From Nocardia pseudobrasiliensis NBRC 108224 (GTDB taxonomy: Bacteria; Actinomycetota; Actinomycetes; Mycobacteriales; Mycobacteriaceae), in assembly GCF_001613105.1 (NCBI RefSeq), contig NZ_BDBS01000023.1, positions 1 through 64,000 of the forward strand: DNA of 64,000 nucleotides. The letters run 5' to 3'. The translations under genes and the position numbers were made by a program. The notes under the pieces are model-generated. The model worked only from the letters and a program-made list of their open reading frames with translations, did no database searches and was not told the DNA's origin. This document shows positions 9,042 to 16,768 of this stretch, piece by piece. Each line of letters opens with the position of its first letter. The stretch's first letter is position 1.

Positions 9042-10118
9042 TTACCCGTTGGTTGTGTTGTGGCGCACGGTGGTGTCATACGCGCCGCCCTGGTATTCCG
9101 GAGCATTGCCGGTATAGGCGGGCAGAACTTGTGTATCGCCGTTCTGCTCCATGGACTCGCGAATGGCGGTCTGCGCCGCATGCGGCAGCGTATGCATGAT
9201 CTCGAGGACCCGGCCGCGACGCCGCTCGACGGCCTGGCGCACCGGCATGCCGGGTGTGGCCTTCATCTGCGGGATGATGCCCTCGACCTCGTCGGTGCCG
9301 TTGTCGTAGTGCCCGGCGTCGGCGAGCGCCTGCTCGCGCGCCATCTGGGCCTCGTCCTTCTCCTCGGACATACCGATCGGGCCGATCATGCGGCCGTTGA
9401 GGAACTGCTTGACCACCGGCTCCTCCGAGGTCAGCAGCACCTCGCGCGGGCCGAACATGACCAGCTGACGGCGGAACAGCATGCCGATGTTGTCGGGCAC
9501 GGTCCGGGCCAGGTTGATGTTGTGGGTCACGATCAGGATCGTGGCGTCGATCTGCGCGTTGATGTCGATGAGCAGCTGCGACAGATAGGTCGTGCGAACC
9601 GGGTCCAGACCGGAGTCGGGCTCGTCGACGAGAATGATCTGCGGGTCGAGCACCAGGGCGCGGGCCAGACCGGCGCGCTTGCGCATACCGCCGGAGATCT
9701 CGCCGGGAAGTTTGCCCTCCGCGCCCAGCAGACCGGTGAGCTCGAGCTTCTCCATGACGATCTTCTTGATCTCGGATTCACTCTTCTTCGTATGCTCGCG
9801 CAACGGGAAGGCCACGTTGTCGAACAGATTCATCGAGCCGAACAGCGCGCCGTCCTGGAACAGCACGCCGAACAGCTTGCGGATCTCGTAGAGATCCTTG
9901 TTCGAGCAGGTGGTGATGTCGTGACCGTCGATGTAGATGTGGCCGCGCTCGGGACGTAGCAGTCCGATCAGCGACTTCAAAAAGACGGATTTACCGGTAC
10001 CGGATGGGCCGAGCAGTGCGCTGACTTCTCCCGGCGGCAAGGTCAGGGTGACATCCTGCCAAATCCGCTGCGAACCGAAAGACTTCGTGACACCTTCGGT
10101 CCTGACCTCGACGCCCAC
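9042..10118 (-). CDS. mceG: Mce system ATP-binding protein (MceG/Mkl)
   Basis: ATPase powering Mce lipid import, 358 residues. I start at the GTG at 10118 (MGVEVRTEGVTKSF), which has GGAGG five to six bases upstream and matches known MceG starts; an ATG at 10154 would add 12 basic residues. It has Walker A (LLGPSGTGKS), an ABC signature (ISGGMRKRAG), Walker B (IILVDEPDSGLDP) and a switch His. An extra C-terminal region of about 100 residues after the ATPase fold is typical of MceG rather than MlaF. In M. tuberculosis mceG (Rv0655) also follows rplL but is far from any mce operon; here it heads one, so it may serve this operon and any unlinked ones. Confidence 0.94.
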   Translation of the reverse strand: MGVEVRTEGVTKSFGSQRIWQDVTLTLPPGEVSALLGPSGTGKSVFLKSLIGLLRPERGHIYIDGHDITTCSNKDLYEIRKLFGVLFQDGALFGSMNLFDNVAFPLREHTKKSESEIKKIVMEKLELTGLLGAEGKLPGEISGGMRKRAGLARALVLDPQIILVDEPDSGLDPVRTTYLSQLLIDINAQIDATILIVTHNINLARTVPDNIGMLFRRQLVMFGPREVLLTSEEPVVKQFLNGRMIGPIGMSEEKDEAQMAREQALADAGHYDNGTDEVEGIIPQMKATPGMPVRQAVERRRGRVLEIMHTLPHAAQTAIRESMEQNGDTQVLPAYTGNAPEYQGGAYDTTVRHNTTNG

Positions 10119-10282
10119 GCCAACCTCCAACAATTTCTTTCGACGAGCGCCCAACTGGCCGCACCACAGAGCAATTTCCAGCGCCGGTGTGGCGCATCAC
10201 ACTGGTTGGGCCACTGTATCGCATGCCGCTGGCGCAGCACACCCTACCTGACTCACGAGTAGAAAAGTTGTCGCGAACATAG

Positions 10283-10319
10283 CGAAAAGGGCGGCCCCGT
10301 TACGGGACCGCCCTTTTCG
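10283..10319 (-). terminator. Intrinsic terminator after rplL
   Basis: A GC-rich hairpin with arms AAAAGGGCGGTCCCG / CGGGGCCGCCCTTTT (one mismatch-type bulge near the loop) lies 20 bp past the rplL stop on the minus strand and ends in TTTT. It should separate the ribosomal operon from the mce operon starting at 10118. Confidence 0.85.
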
Positions 10320-10338
10320 AGCAGTAAATTACCGCAAA

Positions 10339-10719
10339 TTACTTGACGGAGACCTTGGCGCCGGCCTCTTCCAGCTTGGCCTTGGCGGCCTCGGCGGCAT
10401 CCTTGGCGACCTTCTCCAGGATCGGCTTCGGGGCGCCCTCGACCAGATCCTTGGCCTCCTTCAGGCCCAGGCCGGAGACGATCTCGCGGACCACCTTGAT
10501 GACCTGGATCTTCTTGTCGCCCGCACCCTCGAGGACGACGTCGAACTCGTCCTGCTCCTCGACGGCCTCGGCCGGGGCAGCAGCGCCGGCGACGGCGGCG
10601 ACGGCGACCGGAGCGGCGGCGGTGACCTCGAACTTCTCCTCGAACTTCTTGACGAAGTCCGACAGCTCCAGCAGGGTCATTCCACCGATGGTCTCGAGCA
10701 GCTCGTCAACGTTGGCCAT
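10339..10719 (-). CDS. rplL: 50S ribosomal protein L7/L12
   Basis: Stalk protein of the large ribosomal subunit that recruits translation GTPases, 126 residues. The N-terminal dimerisation helix pair (MANVDELLETIGGMTLLELSDFV) is followed by an Ala-rich flexible hinge (about 34-53) and the C-terminal factor-binding domain with the conserved KIQVIKVVREI and GLGLKEAKDLVEGAP. It is transcribed with rplJ, whose product anchors it to the ribosome, and is closed by the terminator downstream. Confidence 0.98.
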   Translation of the reverse strand: MANVDELLETIGGMTLLELSDFVKKFEEKFEVTAAAPVAVAAVAGAAAPAEAVEEQDEFDVVLEGAGDKKIQVIKVVREIVSGLGLKEAKDLVEGAPKPILEKVAKDAAEAAKAKLEEAGAKVSVK

Positions 10720-10781
10720 TGTGTTTCCTTTCGATATGAGGCTTCATCCCGCGGGGACGGGAAAAGTGTTGGTATTTCGAC

Positions 10782-11336
10782 TTATTCGGCGTCCGCGGCG
10801 GGAGCCTCGGCGGCCCCACCGGCGTTGCGCTGCTTCTCCTCGAGCGCAGCGAACAGGCGAACGACCTGACCGGCGGGCGCGGCGAACAGGCCGGCCGCCT
10901 TGTGCAGGTTGCCCTTCATGGCGCCGGCCAGCTTGGCCAGCAGCACCTCGCGCGACTCCAGGTCGGCGATGCGCTCGACCTCGGACACGGACAGCGCGGC
11001 GCCGTCCATGTAGCCGCCCTTGATGATCAGGGCCTTGTTGTCCTTGGCGAACGCCTTCAGCGCCTTGGCGGCGTCGACCGGCTCACCGGCAATGAAGGTG
11101 ATCGCGGTCGGACCGACGAACAAGTCATCCAGGCCTTCCACGCCCGCCTCGGCGGCAGCGCGCTTGACCAGGGTGTTCTTGGCGACGGAGTAGGTGGCAT
11201 TCGCACCAAGCGCCCGGCGCAGCTCGGTGAGCTTCCCGACCGACAGACCACGGTATTCCGTGATCACAGCGGCGGTCGAGCCCTTGAACTGCTCGGTGAT
11301 CTCCGCGACCGCGGTGACCTTCTCGGATTTCGCCAT
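10782..11336 (-). CDS. rplJ: 50S ribosomal protein L10
   Basis: L10 forms the base of the ribosomal stalk and binds 23S rRNA next to L11; 184 residues. The start is the ATG at 11336 (MAKSEKVTAVAEI), with AGAGGAGG upstream; the frame open further upstream lies in the untranslated leader. Family features visible are ITEYRGLSVGKLTELRRAL and the helix that docks L12 near the C-terminus (VVRLFAALEEKQR). Expression is probably controlled by the leader between 11337 and about 11620. Confidence 0.97.
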   Translation of the reverse strand: MAKSEKVTAVAEITEQFKGSTAAVITEYRGLSVGKLTELRRALGANATYSVAKNTLVKRAAAEAGVEGLDDLFVGPTAITFIAGEPVDAAKALKAFAKDNKALIIKGGYMDGAALSVSEVERIADLESREVLLAKLAGAMKGNLHKAAGLFAAPAGQVVRLFAALEEKQRNAGGAAEAPAADAE

Positions 11337-11716
11337 ACTTCGCCTCCTCTCTGGATGGTCGGTTCTCGATGTTCCCCTACCGACTCCGGAGGCTGTCCGG
11401 CGACAAAACAAACGCCCCGGACGCAGGGCGTCCCGGGGCGCAGAAGAAAACACGGGCGAGCTGGCTCGCACAGATTTCCCGACCTCGGCTCTCCCTGCGT
11501 GGGCCGCCGGCAATGTCGCCGGACCTTCGACTGCCCGAGGGCAGCGACCAACGGTCTTCGGTAGAACGATTGGGGTGATCGCCGAACTCGCCGACGACCG
11601 TTGTTCAGGATAGCGGATGGGGGCTCATCTGCCAAAACGGCCCTACTTACCCATCTCCAGCACGCGCCCCTCTCCACTTTCCCGGCGCGCTCTTTGCGCC
11701 GGACTCACCAAACACA
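11337..11716 (-). other. rplJ untranslated leader and promoter region (no gene)
   Basis: About 380 bases without a supported gene. It should hold the rplJ promoter near the rplA side, a probable L10-binding element around 11555-11580, and the attenuator hairpin at 11404-11440. Frames open through this region are GC-driven and lack a ribosome-binding site. Confidence 0.6.
11404..11440 (-). promoter_or_regulatory. Attenuator hairpin in the rplJ leader
   Basis: On the minus strand, about 65 bases before the rplJ start, the stem CGCCCCGG / CCGGGGCG (with an inner GACGC/GCGTC extension) is followed directly by TTTGTTTT. This is a canonical intrinsic terminator placed inside a leader, so it looks like an attenuator. 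Upstream in the same leader, CGAAGACCGTTGGTCG resembles an L10 binding hairpin. I infer autoregulation by L10-L12; the mechanism itself cannot be proven from sequence. Confidence 0.65.
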
Positions 11717-11747
11717 AAGGGCCGGTACGAATTTCGTACCGGCCCTT
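11717..11747 (-). terminator. Intrinsic terminator after rplA
   Basis: A perfect 14-bp inverted repeat, AAGGGCCGGTACGA / TCGTACCGGCCCTT with a 3-base loop, starts 13 bp after the rplA stop and is followed on the minus strand by TTGTGTTTGG. It should end the secE-nusG-rplK-rplA transcript. Confidence 0.85.
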
Positions 11748-11760
11748 CGAGATCTATCTG

Positions 11761-12474
11761 CTACGCGTCCTCATCGGTGAGGTTGCGGGTGCGGTTCGGA
11801 TCCACCGGGATGCCCGGACCGGTGTTGGTCGAAATCGTCACCTTCTTGACGTAGCGGCCCTTCGCGGTCGAGGGCTTGAGGCGCAGGATCTCGTCGATGG
11901 CGGCGCCGTAGTTCTCCACCAGCTTCTTGTCGTCGAAGGAGGCCTTGCCGATCACGAAGTGAAGGTTGGCCTGCTTGTCGACGCGGAAGTTGATCTTGCC
12001 GCCCTTGATGTCGTTGACGGCCTTGGTCACATCGGGGGTGACGGTGCCGGTCTTCGGGTTCGGCATCAGGCCGCGGGGGCCCAGCACACGCGCGATGCGA
12101 CCGACCTTGGCCATCTGGTCCGGGGTGGCGATCGCGGCGTCGAAGTCCAGCCAGCCGCCCTGGATGCGCTCGATCAGATCCTCGGCGCCCACGGCATCCG
12201 CACCGGCGGCCTCGGCCTCGGCGGCCTTGTCGCCGACCGCGAACACGATGACGCGGGCGGTCTTACCGGTGCCGTGCGGCAGGTTCACGGTGCCGCGGAC
12301 CATCTGATCGGCCTTGCGCGGGTCGACGCCCAGACGCACGGCGACCTCGACGGTGGCGTCGGTCTTGGTGGTGGAGGTCTCCTTCGCCAGCCGCGCGGCG
12401 GCCAGCGGGGAGTACAGCTGATCGCGGTCGACCTTGGCGGCCGCCTCGATATAAGCCTTGCTGCGTTTTGCCAT
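11761..12474 (-). CDS. rplA: 50S ribosomal protein L1
   Basis: Ribosomal protein L1 of the mobile L1 stalk, 237 residues. Characteristic segments are VEVAVRLGVDPRKADQMVRG, GLMPNPKTGTVT and the C-terminal VKKVTISTNTGPGIPVD. It starts with ATG at 12474 after an AAGGA ribosome-binding site and forms an operon with rplK, separated by 132 bp that contain a short tandem duplication. Confidence 0.98.
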   Translation of the reverse strand: MAKRSKAYIEAAAKVDRDQLYSPLAAARLAKETSTTKTDATVEVAVRLGVDPRKADQMVRGTVNLPHGTGKTARVIVFAVGDKAAEAEAAGADAVGAEDLIERIQGGWLDFDAAIATPDQMAKVGRIARVLGPRGLMPNPKTGTVTPDVTKAVNDIKGGKINFRVDKQANLHFVIGKASFDDKKLVENYGAAIDEILRLKPSTAKGRYVKKVTISTNTGPGIPVDPNRTRNLTDEDA

Positions 12475-12555
12475 TTTTGTCTGTCCTTGTCTAAGTCAGA
12501 AGTGGTGCGGGACTGGCCGTCCCTCCCACGTAGTCCCTCGCAAGCTCGGGAACAG

Positions 12556-12607
12556 AGGAGATCCGCTGGAACTCGGATGAACAAAGGAGATCCGCTGGAA
12601 CTCGGAT
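12556..12607. repeat. Tandem duplication at the end of rplK
   Basis: Two identical 23-bp copies, each beginning AGGAGATCCGCTGG and ending AACTCGGAT, lie at 12556-12578 and 12585-12607 with a period of 29 bp. The second copy reaches the rplK stop codon, so the sequence just after rplK appears to be a duplication of its own 3' end. No function is evident. Confidence 0.8.
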
Positions 12608-13041
12608 CACTCGGCGATGGTGATACCCATCGAACGAGCGGTGCCCGCGATGATCTTCGCCGCGGCGTCGATGTCGTTGGCGTTCAGGTCTTCCTGCTTG
12701 GTCTTGGCGATCTCGCGGATCTGATCCATGGTGACCTGGGCGACCTTGTTGCGGTGCGGCTCGGGCGAACCCTTCTGCACACCGGCGGCCTTGAGCAGCA
12801 GCTTGGCGGCGGGCGGCGTCTTCAGCTTGAAGTCGAACGAGCGGTCTTCGTAGACCGTGATCTCGACCGGGATGACGTTGCCACGCTGCGACTCGGTCGC
12901 CGCGTTGTACGCCTTGCAGAACTCCATGATGTTGACGCTGTGCTGACCCAGCGCGGGACCCACCGGCGGGGCGGGGGTCGCCTGGCCGGCCTGGATCTGG
13001 AGCTTGATGAGCCCAGCGACCTTCTTCTTCTTGGGGGGCAT
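12607..13041 (-). CDS. rplK: 50S ribosomal protein L11
   Basis: L11 binds the GTPase-associated centre of 23S rRNA and, with that rRNA, forms the binding site of micrococcin- and thiostrepton-type thiopeptides. The protein has 144 residues. The N-terminal domain contains the drug-contacting proline segment ATPAPPVGPALGQHSVN (residues 21-37). From memory, M. tuberculosis has ANPAPPVGPALGQHGVN here, so Thr22 and Ser35 differ; Thr22 also occurs in Thermus, whereas the Gly corresponding to Ser35 is nearly invariant. The rest (KTPPAAKLLLKAAG, GTARSMGI near the C-terminus) is normal. A complete thiopeptide cluster begins about 4.2 kb upstream in the window, so these substitutions may be linked to self-tolerance. 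Confidence 0.97.
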   Translation of the reverse strand: MPPKKKKVAGLIKLQIQAGQATPAPPVGPALGQHSVNIMEFCKAYNAATESQRGNVIPVEITVYEDRSFDFKLKTPPAAKLLLKAAGVQKGSPEPHRNKVAQVTMDQIREIAKTKQEDLNANDIDAAAKIIAGTARSMGITIAE

Positions 13042-13080
13042 CTTTCTTCCTTGGTTGAGTTCTTGCGTTATTGCAAGTCT

Positions 13081-13824
13081 TTAGATCTTCGCGACCTGGT
13101 TGAAGCCGAGCTCCACCGGGGTCTCGCGACCGAAGATCGACACCAGCACCTTGAGCTTCTGCTGTTCGGTGTTGATCTCGGAGATGCTGGCCGGCAGCGT
13201 CGCGAACGGACCGTCCATGACGGTGACCGACTCGCCCACCTCGAAATCGACCTCGATGGTCGGCTTCGGGGCGACAGCCGTCTCGGTCTCGGTGGCGGTC
13301 GCGGCAGCGGCGGCCGGCTTCTTCTGCTGCTCCTCTTCGGGCAGCAGGAACTTCGCCACATCATTGATGGACAGCGGCGAGGGCTGCGAGGTCGCGCCGA
13401 CGAATCCGGTGACGCCCGGGGTGTTTCGCACCGCGCCCCACGACTCGTCGTTCAGATCCATGCGCACCAGGATGTAACCCGGCAACACCTTCTCCTGAAC
13501 GTTTTTGCGCTGACCGTTCTTGATCTGGGTGACCTGCTTGGTGGGGACCTCGACCTGGAAGATGTAGTCCTCCAGACCCAGGTTCTGCACGCGGGTCTCG
13601 AGGTTGGCCTTGACCTTGTTCTCGTAGCCGGCGTAGGAGTGCACGACGTACCAGTCGCCGGGAGCGCGCCGCAGCGCGGCCTTCATCTCCGCGATCGGAT
13701 CGGCGGGTGCGTCGGCAACCTCCGCGGGCGGCGCGGAGTCCTCGACGGTCGTGTCGACGGCGGACTCCGCCACCGCCTCCTCGACCGAGGACTCTTCGTA
13801 TGTGCCGTTCTCCGGGGTGCTCAC
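13081..13824 (-). CDS. nusG: Transcription termination/antitermination protein NusG
   Basis: NusG binds RNA polymerase, modulating pausing and coupling transcription to translation. I take the GTG at 13824 (MSTPENGTYEESS) as the start, with AGGAAG upstream; this gives 247 residues, of which the first 60 or so are an acidic, Glu/Asp/Ala-rich extension normal in actinobacteria. The NGN domain (WYVVHSYAGYENKVKANLE) is followed by an Ala/Thr-rich linker and a KOW domain (VGESVTVMDGPFATLPASI). It is downstream of secE in the standard order. Confidence 0.97.
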   Translation of the reverse strand: MSTPENGTYEESSVEEAVAESAVDTTVEDSAPPAEVADAPADPIAEMKAALRRAPGDWYVVHSYAGYENKVKANLETRVQNLGLEDYIFQVEVPTKQVTQIKNGQRKNVQEKVLPGYILVRMDLNDESWGAVRNTPGVTGFVGATSQPSPLSINDVAKFLLPEEEQQKKPAAAAATATETETAVAPKPTIEVDFEVGESVTVMDGPFATLPASISEINTEQQKLKVLVSIFGRETPVELGFNQVAKI

Positions 13825-13930
13825 TGGGCACTCGCTTCCTGTGTCGTCACTAACTTCCTCTGCGTGCCGGACGGAACGTCCGGCGAATGGCACCGTCCGA
13901 CGAGGGACGGTGACCGGCGCCGCCGGTCAG

Positions 13931-14323
13931 CTAGCCGAACAGCCAGTCGACGCCCTTGAAGAACGCCAGATCCATTCCGTAGATGAACGCGACCATGAAG
14001 ACCACGAACACCAACACCACGCTCGTATAGGTGACCATCTGCTTACGGTTGGGCCAGATCACCTTGCGCAGTTCCGCGATCACCTCACGCAGGAACTTCA
14101 CCAGGCGCTTGAACGGATTGCCCGTACCGCGGCCGGCCTTCTTGTCGGCCGGCTTGGACGCCTTACGCGATGCCGTACCGGCGGGACCACTCCCGTTGCG
14201 GTCGATCGTGGCGATCGAACCGGTATCGCTCGAGGAGGTACGGGACCGGCGAGCCGACCGCTTACCACTCGGCCGATTCACCGCGGTGTCGTCGTCAGCG
14301 CGAATATCCCGCTCGTCGCTCAC
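13931..14323 (-). CDS. secE: Preprotein translocase subunit SecE
   Basis: Small membrane subunit of the SecYEG protein-export channel. The start is the GTG at 14323 (MSDERDIRADDD) preceded by GAGGAG, giving 130 residues; the frame open further upstream crosses the spacer toward tRNA-Trp. A charged, Ala/Arg-rich N-terminal half precedes the conserved amphipathic helix FLREVIAELRKVIWPNRKQMV and a single membrane helix (SVVLVFVVFMVAFIYGMDLAF) near the C-terminus. Confidence 0.97.
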   Translation of the reverse strand: MSDERDIRADDDTAVNRPSGKRSARRSRTSSSDTGSIATIDRNGSGPAGTASRKASKPADKKAGRGTGNPFKRLVKFLREVIAELRKVIWPNRKQMVTYTSVVLVFVVFMVAFIYGMDLAFFKGVDWLFG

Positions 14324-14431
14324 GCCCACTCCTCGCTCCGCTCGGCGTGTGCGTGCGCGACGCGCGCTGTGCCTATGGCTCGCTCGCTGCGCTCGCTCAC
14401 GCCGATCCTCTCTCGTCGCTGGCATCCGGTG

Positions 14432-14504
<73 letters not shown>

Positions 14505-14665
14505 TCGGCTGGACGTCCTCTAGGTTATCCAGCACCCGTGCTATTCAGTTGTGTTCCGGGAGCCACACAATACGCGCGCCGCCCCTTGCAGAGCAGCGCG
14601 CAGCGACTGGCGACCCCAGAATCCCGAGTCTACGTTACCGGCCCGTCGAATCGCCAATCGGCCTG

Positions 14666-15745
14666 TCAGGACAGCTGAACCGTGGCGGTCGCGCGCCCGA
14701 AGATCCGGCGCCCCTCCGACTTCGCGGTGATCGCCACGACGGCGGTACGGGTCTCGGGGTCGACAGACTTCACCTTGCCGGTGTACTCGATCTCGGCGGG
14801 TGCGTCCGCGGGCACGTACACCATGCTCGTGAAGCGCACGTTGTACTCCTTGACCGCGCCGGGATCACCCAGCCAGGAGGTGACGAAACCGCCGCCCAGG
14901 CCCATGGTGAGCATGCCGTGCGCGACCACGTTGTCCAGGCCGACGCGCTTGACGACCTCGTCGCTCCAGTGGATCGGATTCGGATCGCCCGAGACGCCGG
15001 CGTAGTTCACCAGATCGCCGCGGGTGAGTTTGAAGACGCGCGAGGGCAGTTCATCGCCCTCGGCGACATCCTCGAAACGCAGCGCGTGCGTACTCGCCGC
15101 GACCTCGGGCACGCTGGCGATAGGGGTAGGGGGCGCGGTGACCGGCGGAACCGGAATATCCGCGGGGCGCTCGGCCGGATCGATACTGCCGCCCTGCATC
15201 AGCACATTGCGGGCGATGTCGCGCAGATTCGGATCGATATCGGCGCCGCTGCGCCCGGCCAGGGTGGTGTAGGTGGTGAGCACCAACTCGTCGCGCGAGG
15301 TGACGATGTTCTTGGTGACGATCATGTCGGCGCCGCCCGGCGCCTGGCGGAAGGAGTGCAGATACACATCGCAGACGAGCCGGTCGCCGACCCGGATCGG
15401 GCGGTGGAACTCCAGCGTCTGATCGGCCTGCATGATCTGGCTGAGGTCGTAACCGGTGACGACCTGTTCGAACAGCTTGCTCTGCGCCAGGATTCCGACG
15501 AGGGAGATGAAGGTCAGCGGGGCGACCAGCGAGTCGTAGCCATGTTCGCGCGCGGCCTCGTCGTCCCAGTGCACCGGGTGATAGTCCTGAACGGCCCGCG
15601 CGTACTCGCGCACCTTCTCCCGACCGACCTCGTAGAAGTCGTCGACGCGGTAGTGGTGGCCGACCATGGTGGCCGCATGCGCGGCGGGGTCGAACGGCTC
15701 GGTGGTGGCGTCCGTCTCGACCGCGGTATCGGTGTTGATTGTCAC
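14666..15745 (-). CDS. hadAB: Fused (3R)-hydroxyacyl-ACP dehydratase HadA/HadB
   Basis: Dehydrates 3-hydroxyacyl-ACP during FAS-II elongation of mycolic acid chains. Two hot-dog folds sit in one chain. The first (about 25-150, with YHPVHWDDEAAREHGYDS) corresponds to the substrate-binding subunit HadA. The second (about 215-355) has the catalytic hydratase motif GDPNPIHWSDE and the turn VVAHGMLTMGLGG of HadB. M. tuberculosis encodes these separately as hadA-hadB-hadC in the same position between rpmG and trpT; here they are fused and no hadC follows. The start is uncertain: GTG at 15745 gives 359 residues, GTG at 15796 gives 376. Confidence 0.9.
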   Translation of the reverse strand: MTINTDTAVETDATTEPFDPAAHAATMVGHHYRVDDFYEVGREKVREYARAVQDYHPVHWDDEAAREHGYDSLVAPLTFISLVGILAQSKLFEQVVTGYDLSQIMQADQTLEFHRPIRVGDRLVCDVYLHSFRQAPGGADMIVTKNIVTSRDELVLTTYTTLAGRSGADIDPNLRDIARNVLMQGGSIDPAERPADIPVPPVTAPPTPIASVPEVAASTHALRFEDVAEGDELPSRVFKLTRGDLVNYAGVSGDPNPIHWSDEVVKRVGLDNVVAHGMLTMGLGGGFVTSWLGDPGAVKEYNVRFTSMVYVPADAPAEIEYTGKVKSVDPETRTAVVAITAKSEGRRIFGRATATVQLS

Positions 15746-15880
15746 GGAAGGCTGATCCCTATCTGACCCCGCTACCGGAGTCGGCGGAGCGCTCACTACC
15801 GCACTTACACCAAGTGCCGGAGCGGGTCGAAAGCCTGCTCCGGCACATTACCTACGCGGCAGCTCGCACGCGTGGTGAAG

Positions 15881-16051
15881 TTAGCGAGATTCGCGGTGCG
15901 CCCGGTGGGTGCCGCAGTTCGGGCAGAACTTCTTCAGCTCGAGGCGGTCCGGGTCGTTACGCCGGTTCTTCTTGGTGATGTAGTTGCGGTGCTTGCACTG
16001 CTCGCAGGCCAAGGTGATCTTTGGCCGGACATCGGTGGACTTCGCGGCCAC
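15881..16051 (-). CDS. rpmG: 50S ribosomal protein L33, zinc-binding type
   Basis: A 56-residue ribosomal protein found between tRNA-Met and hadAB; it starts with GTG at 16051 ([14 protein letters not shown]). It has two intact zinc-ribbon pairs, CEQC (16-19) and CPNC (43-46), so it is the zinc-containing (C+) form normally used when zinc is sufficient. Its place upstream of the hadAB-secE block matches mycobacterial rpmG2. Confidence 0.95.
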
Positions 16052-16096
16052 GGTTATGCCTTCTTTCCGGTCAACCTAGGGGTTAATCAGTATGGG

Positions 16097-16169
16097 TAGC
16101 GATGGCCGGACTCGAACCGGCGACACAACGATTATGAGTCGTTTGCTCTACCACCTGAGCTACACCGCC
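16097..16169 (-). tRNA. tRNA-Met (CAT)
   Basis: A 73-nt cloverleaf with acceptor GGCGGTG / CATCGCT (one G-U closing pair), D arm GCTCAGGTGGTAGAGC, anticodon loop CTCATAA (CAT) and T arm CCGGTTCGAGTCCGG. The paired first acceptor position suggests an elongator tRNA. CCA is not fully encoded. Confidence 0.93.
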
Positions 16170-16243
16170 ATTACACGGTATTGCAGTGGAGTCGCCGCCC
16201 GGCGCTTGGAGTGCCGAGTTGGGTTACCACCGGCAATCCGGCG

Positions 16244-16316
16244 AGCCCCCTAACGGAATCGAACCGTTGACCTTTTCCTTACCATGGAAACGCTCTGCCG
16301 ACTGAGCTAAGGGGGC
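16244..16316 (-). tRNA. tRNA-Thr (GGT)
   Basis: A 73-nt cloverleaf with perfectly paired acceptor GCCCCCT / AGGGGGC, D arm GCTCAGTCGGCAGAGC, anticodon arm TTTCC-ATGGTAA-GGAAA (anticodon GGT) and T arm ACGGTTCGATTCCGT. It is 75 bp upstream of tRNA-Met, probably in one transcript. Confidence 0.95.
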
Positions 16317-16448
16317 ACAGCTTTGGGCGCTCCGCGTGACGATCGCTCGCACCCGGGGCGCTGAAGCCTTGAACGAGGTTACACATACACCCGCCCAAGC
16401 GCCAAACCGTGTGGTCAGAACCGGTTTTGAAACGTTCGCGAAAGTAAA

Positions 16449-16476
16449 AGACCCCCACGGGGTTCCGTGAGGGTCT
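16449..16476 (-). terminator. Intrinsic terminator after tRNA-Tyr
   Basis: The arms AGACCCTCACGGA and CCCCGTGGGGGTCT form a strong hairpin five bases beyond the tRNA-Tyr 3' end and are followed by TTTTACTTTCG on the minus strand. It should isolate tRNA-Tyr from the tRNA-Thr transcript. Confidence 0.8.
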
Positions 16477-16481
16477 CGAGG

Positions 16482-16562
16482 TGGCGGATGAAGGATTCGA
16501 ACCTCCGTAGCTTGCGCGGCTGATTTACAGTCAGCTCCCTTTGGCCGCTCGGGCAATCCGCC
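16482..16562 (-). tRNA. tRNA-Tyr (GTA)
   Basis: An 81-nt class II tRNA with acceptor GGCGGAT / ATCCGCC, D arm GCCCGAGCGGCC, anticodon stem-loop CTGACTGTAAATCAG (GTA), a long variable arm (CGCGCAAGC region) and T arm GGAGGTTCGAATCC. The long variable arm fits bacterial tRNA-Tyr. Confidence 0.95.
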
Positions 16563-16768
16563 AGGTTGCGCCGTTGAGCGCGTTGACGAGGATACATCGA
16601 AGGGTGCCCGCCAACGCAAACCGGCTGGCCAGCGGCCGATAGGGGGCGCGAGCGCGCGGGATGACCGGCGGGAAGCCCGGATCGACTCCCGCGCGCCGGG
16701 CGACTAGCGTCGATCGGTCGGGGTAGAAATTCTGCTACGAACCCGAGCCCGTGAGACAGGAGCGCAGT

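Noticed and set aside
12556..12607. CRISPR-like repeat
   Set aside because: Only two copies with a six-base spacer, explained by a tandem duplication; no cas genes in the window.
11617..13959. 780-codon open frame on the plus strand opposite rplA, rplK and nusG
   Set aside because: It is a high-GC antisense shadow of three certain ribosomal/transcription genes and has no ribosome-binding site or recognisable domain.
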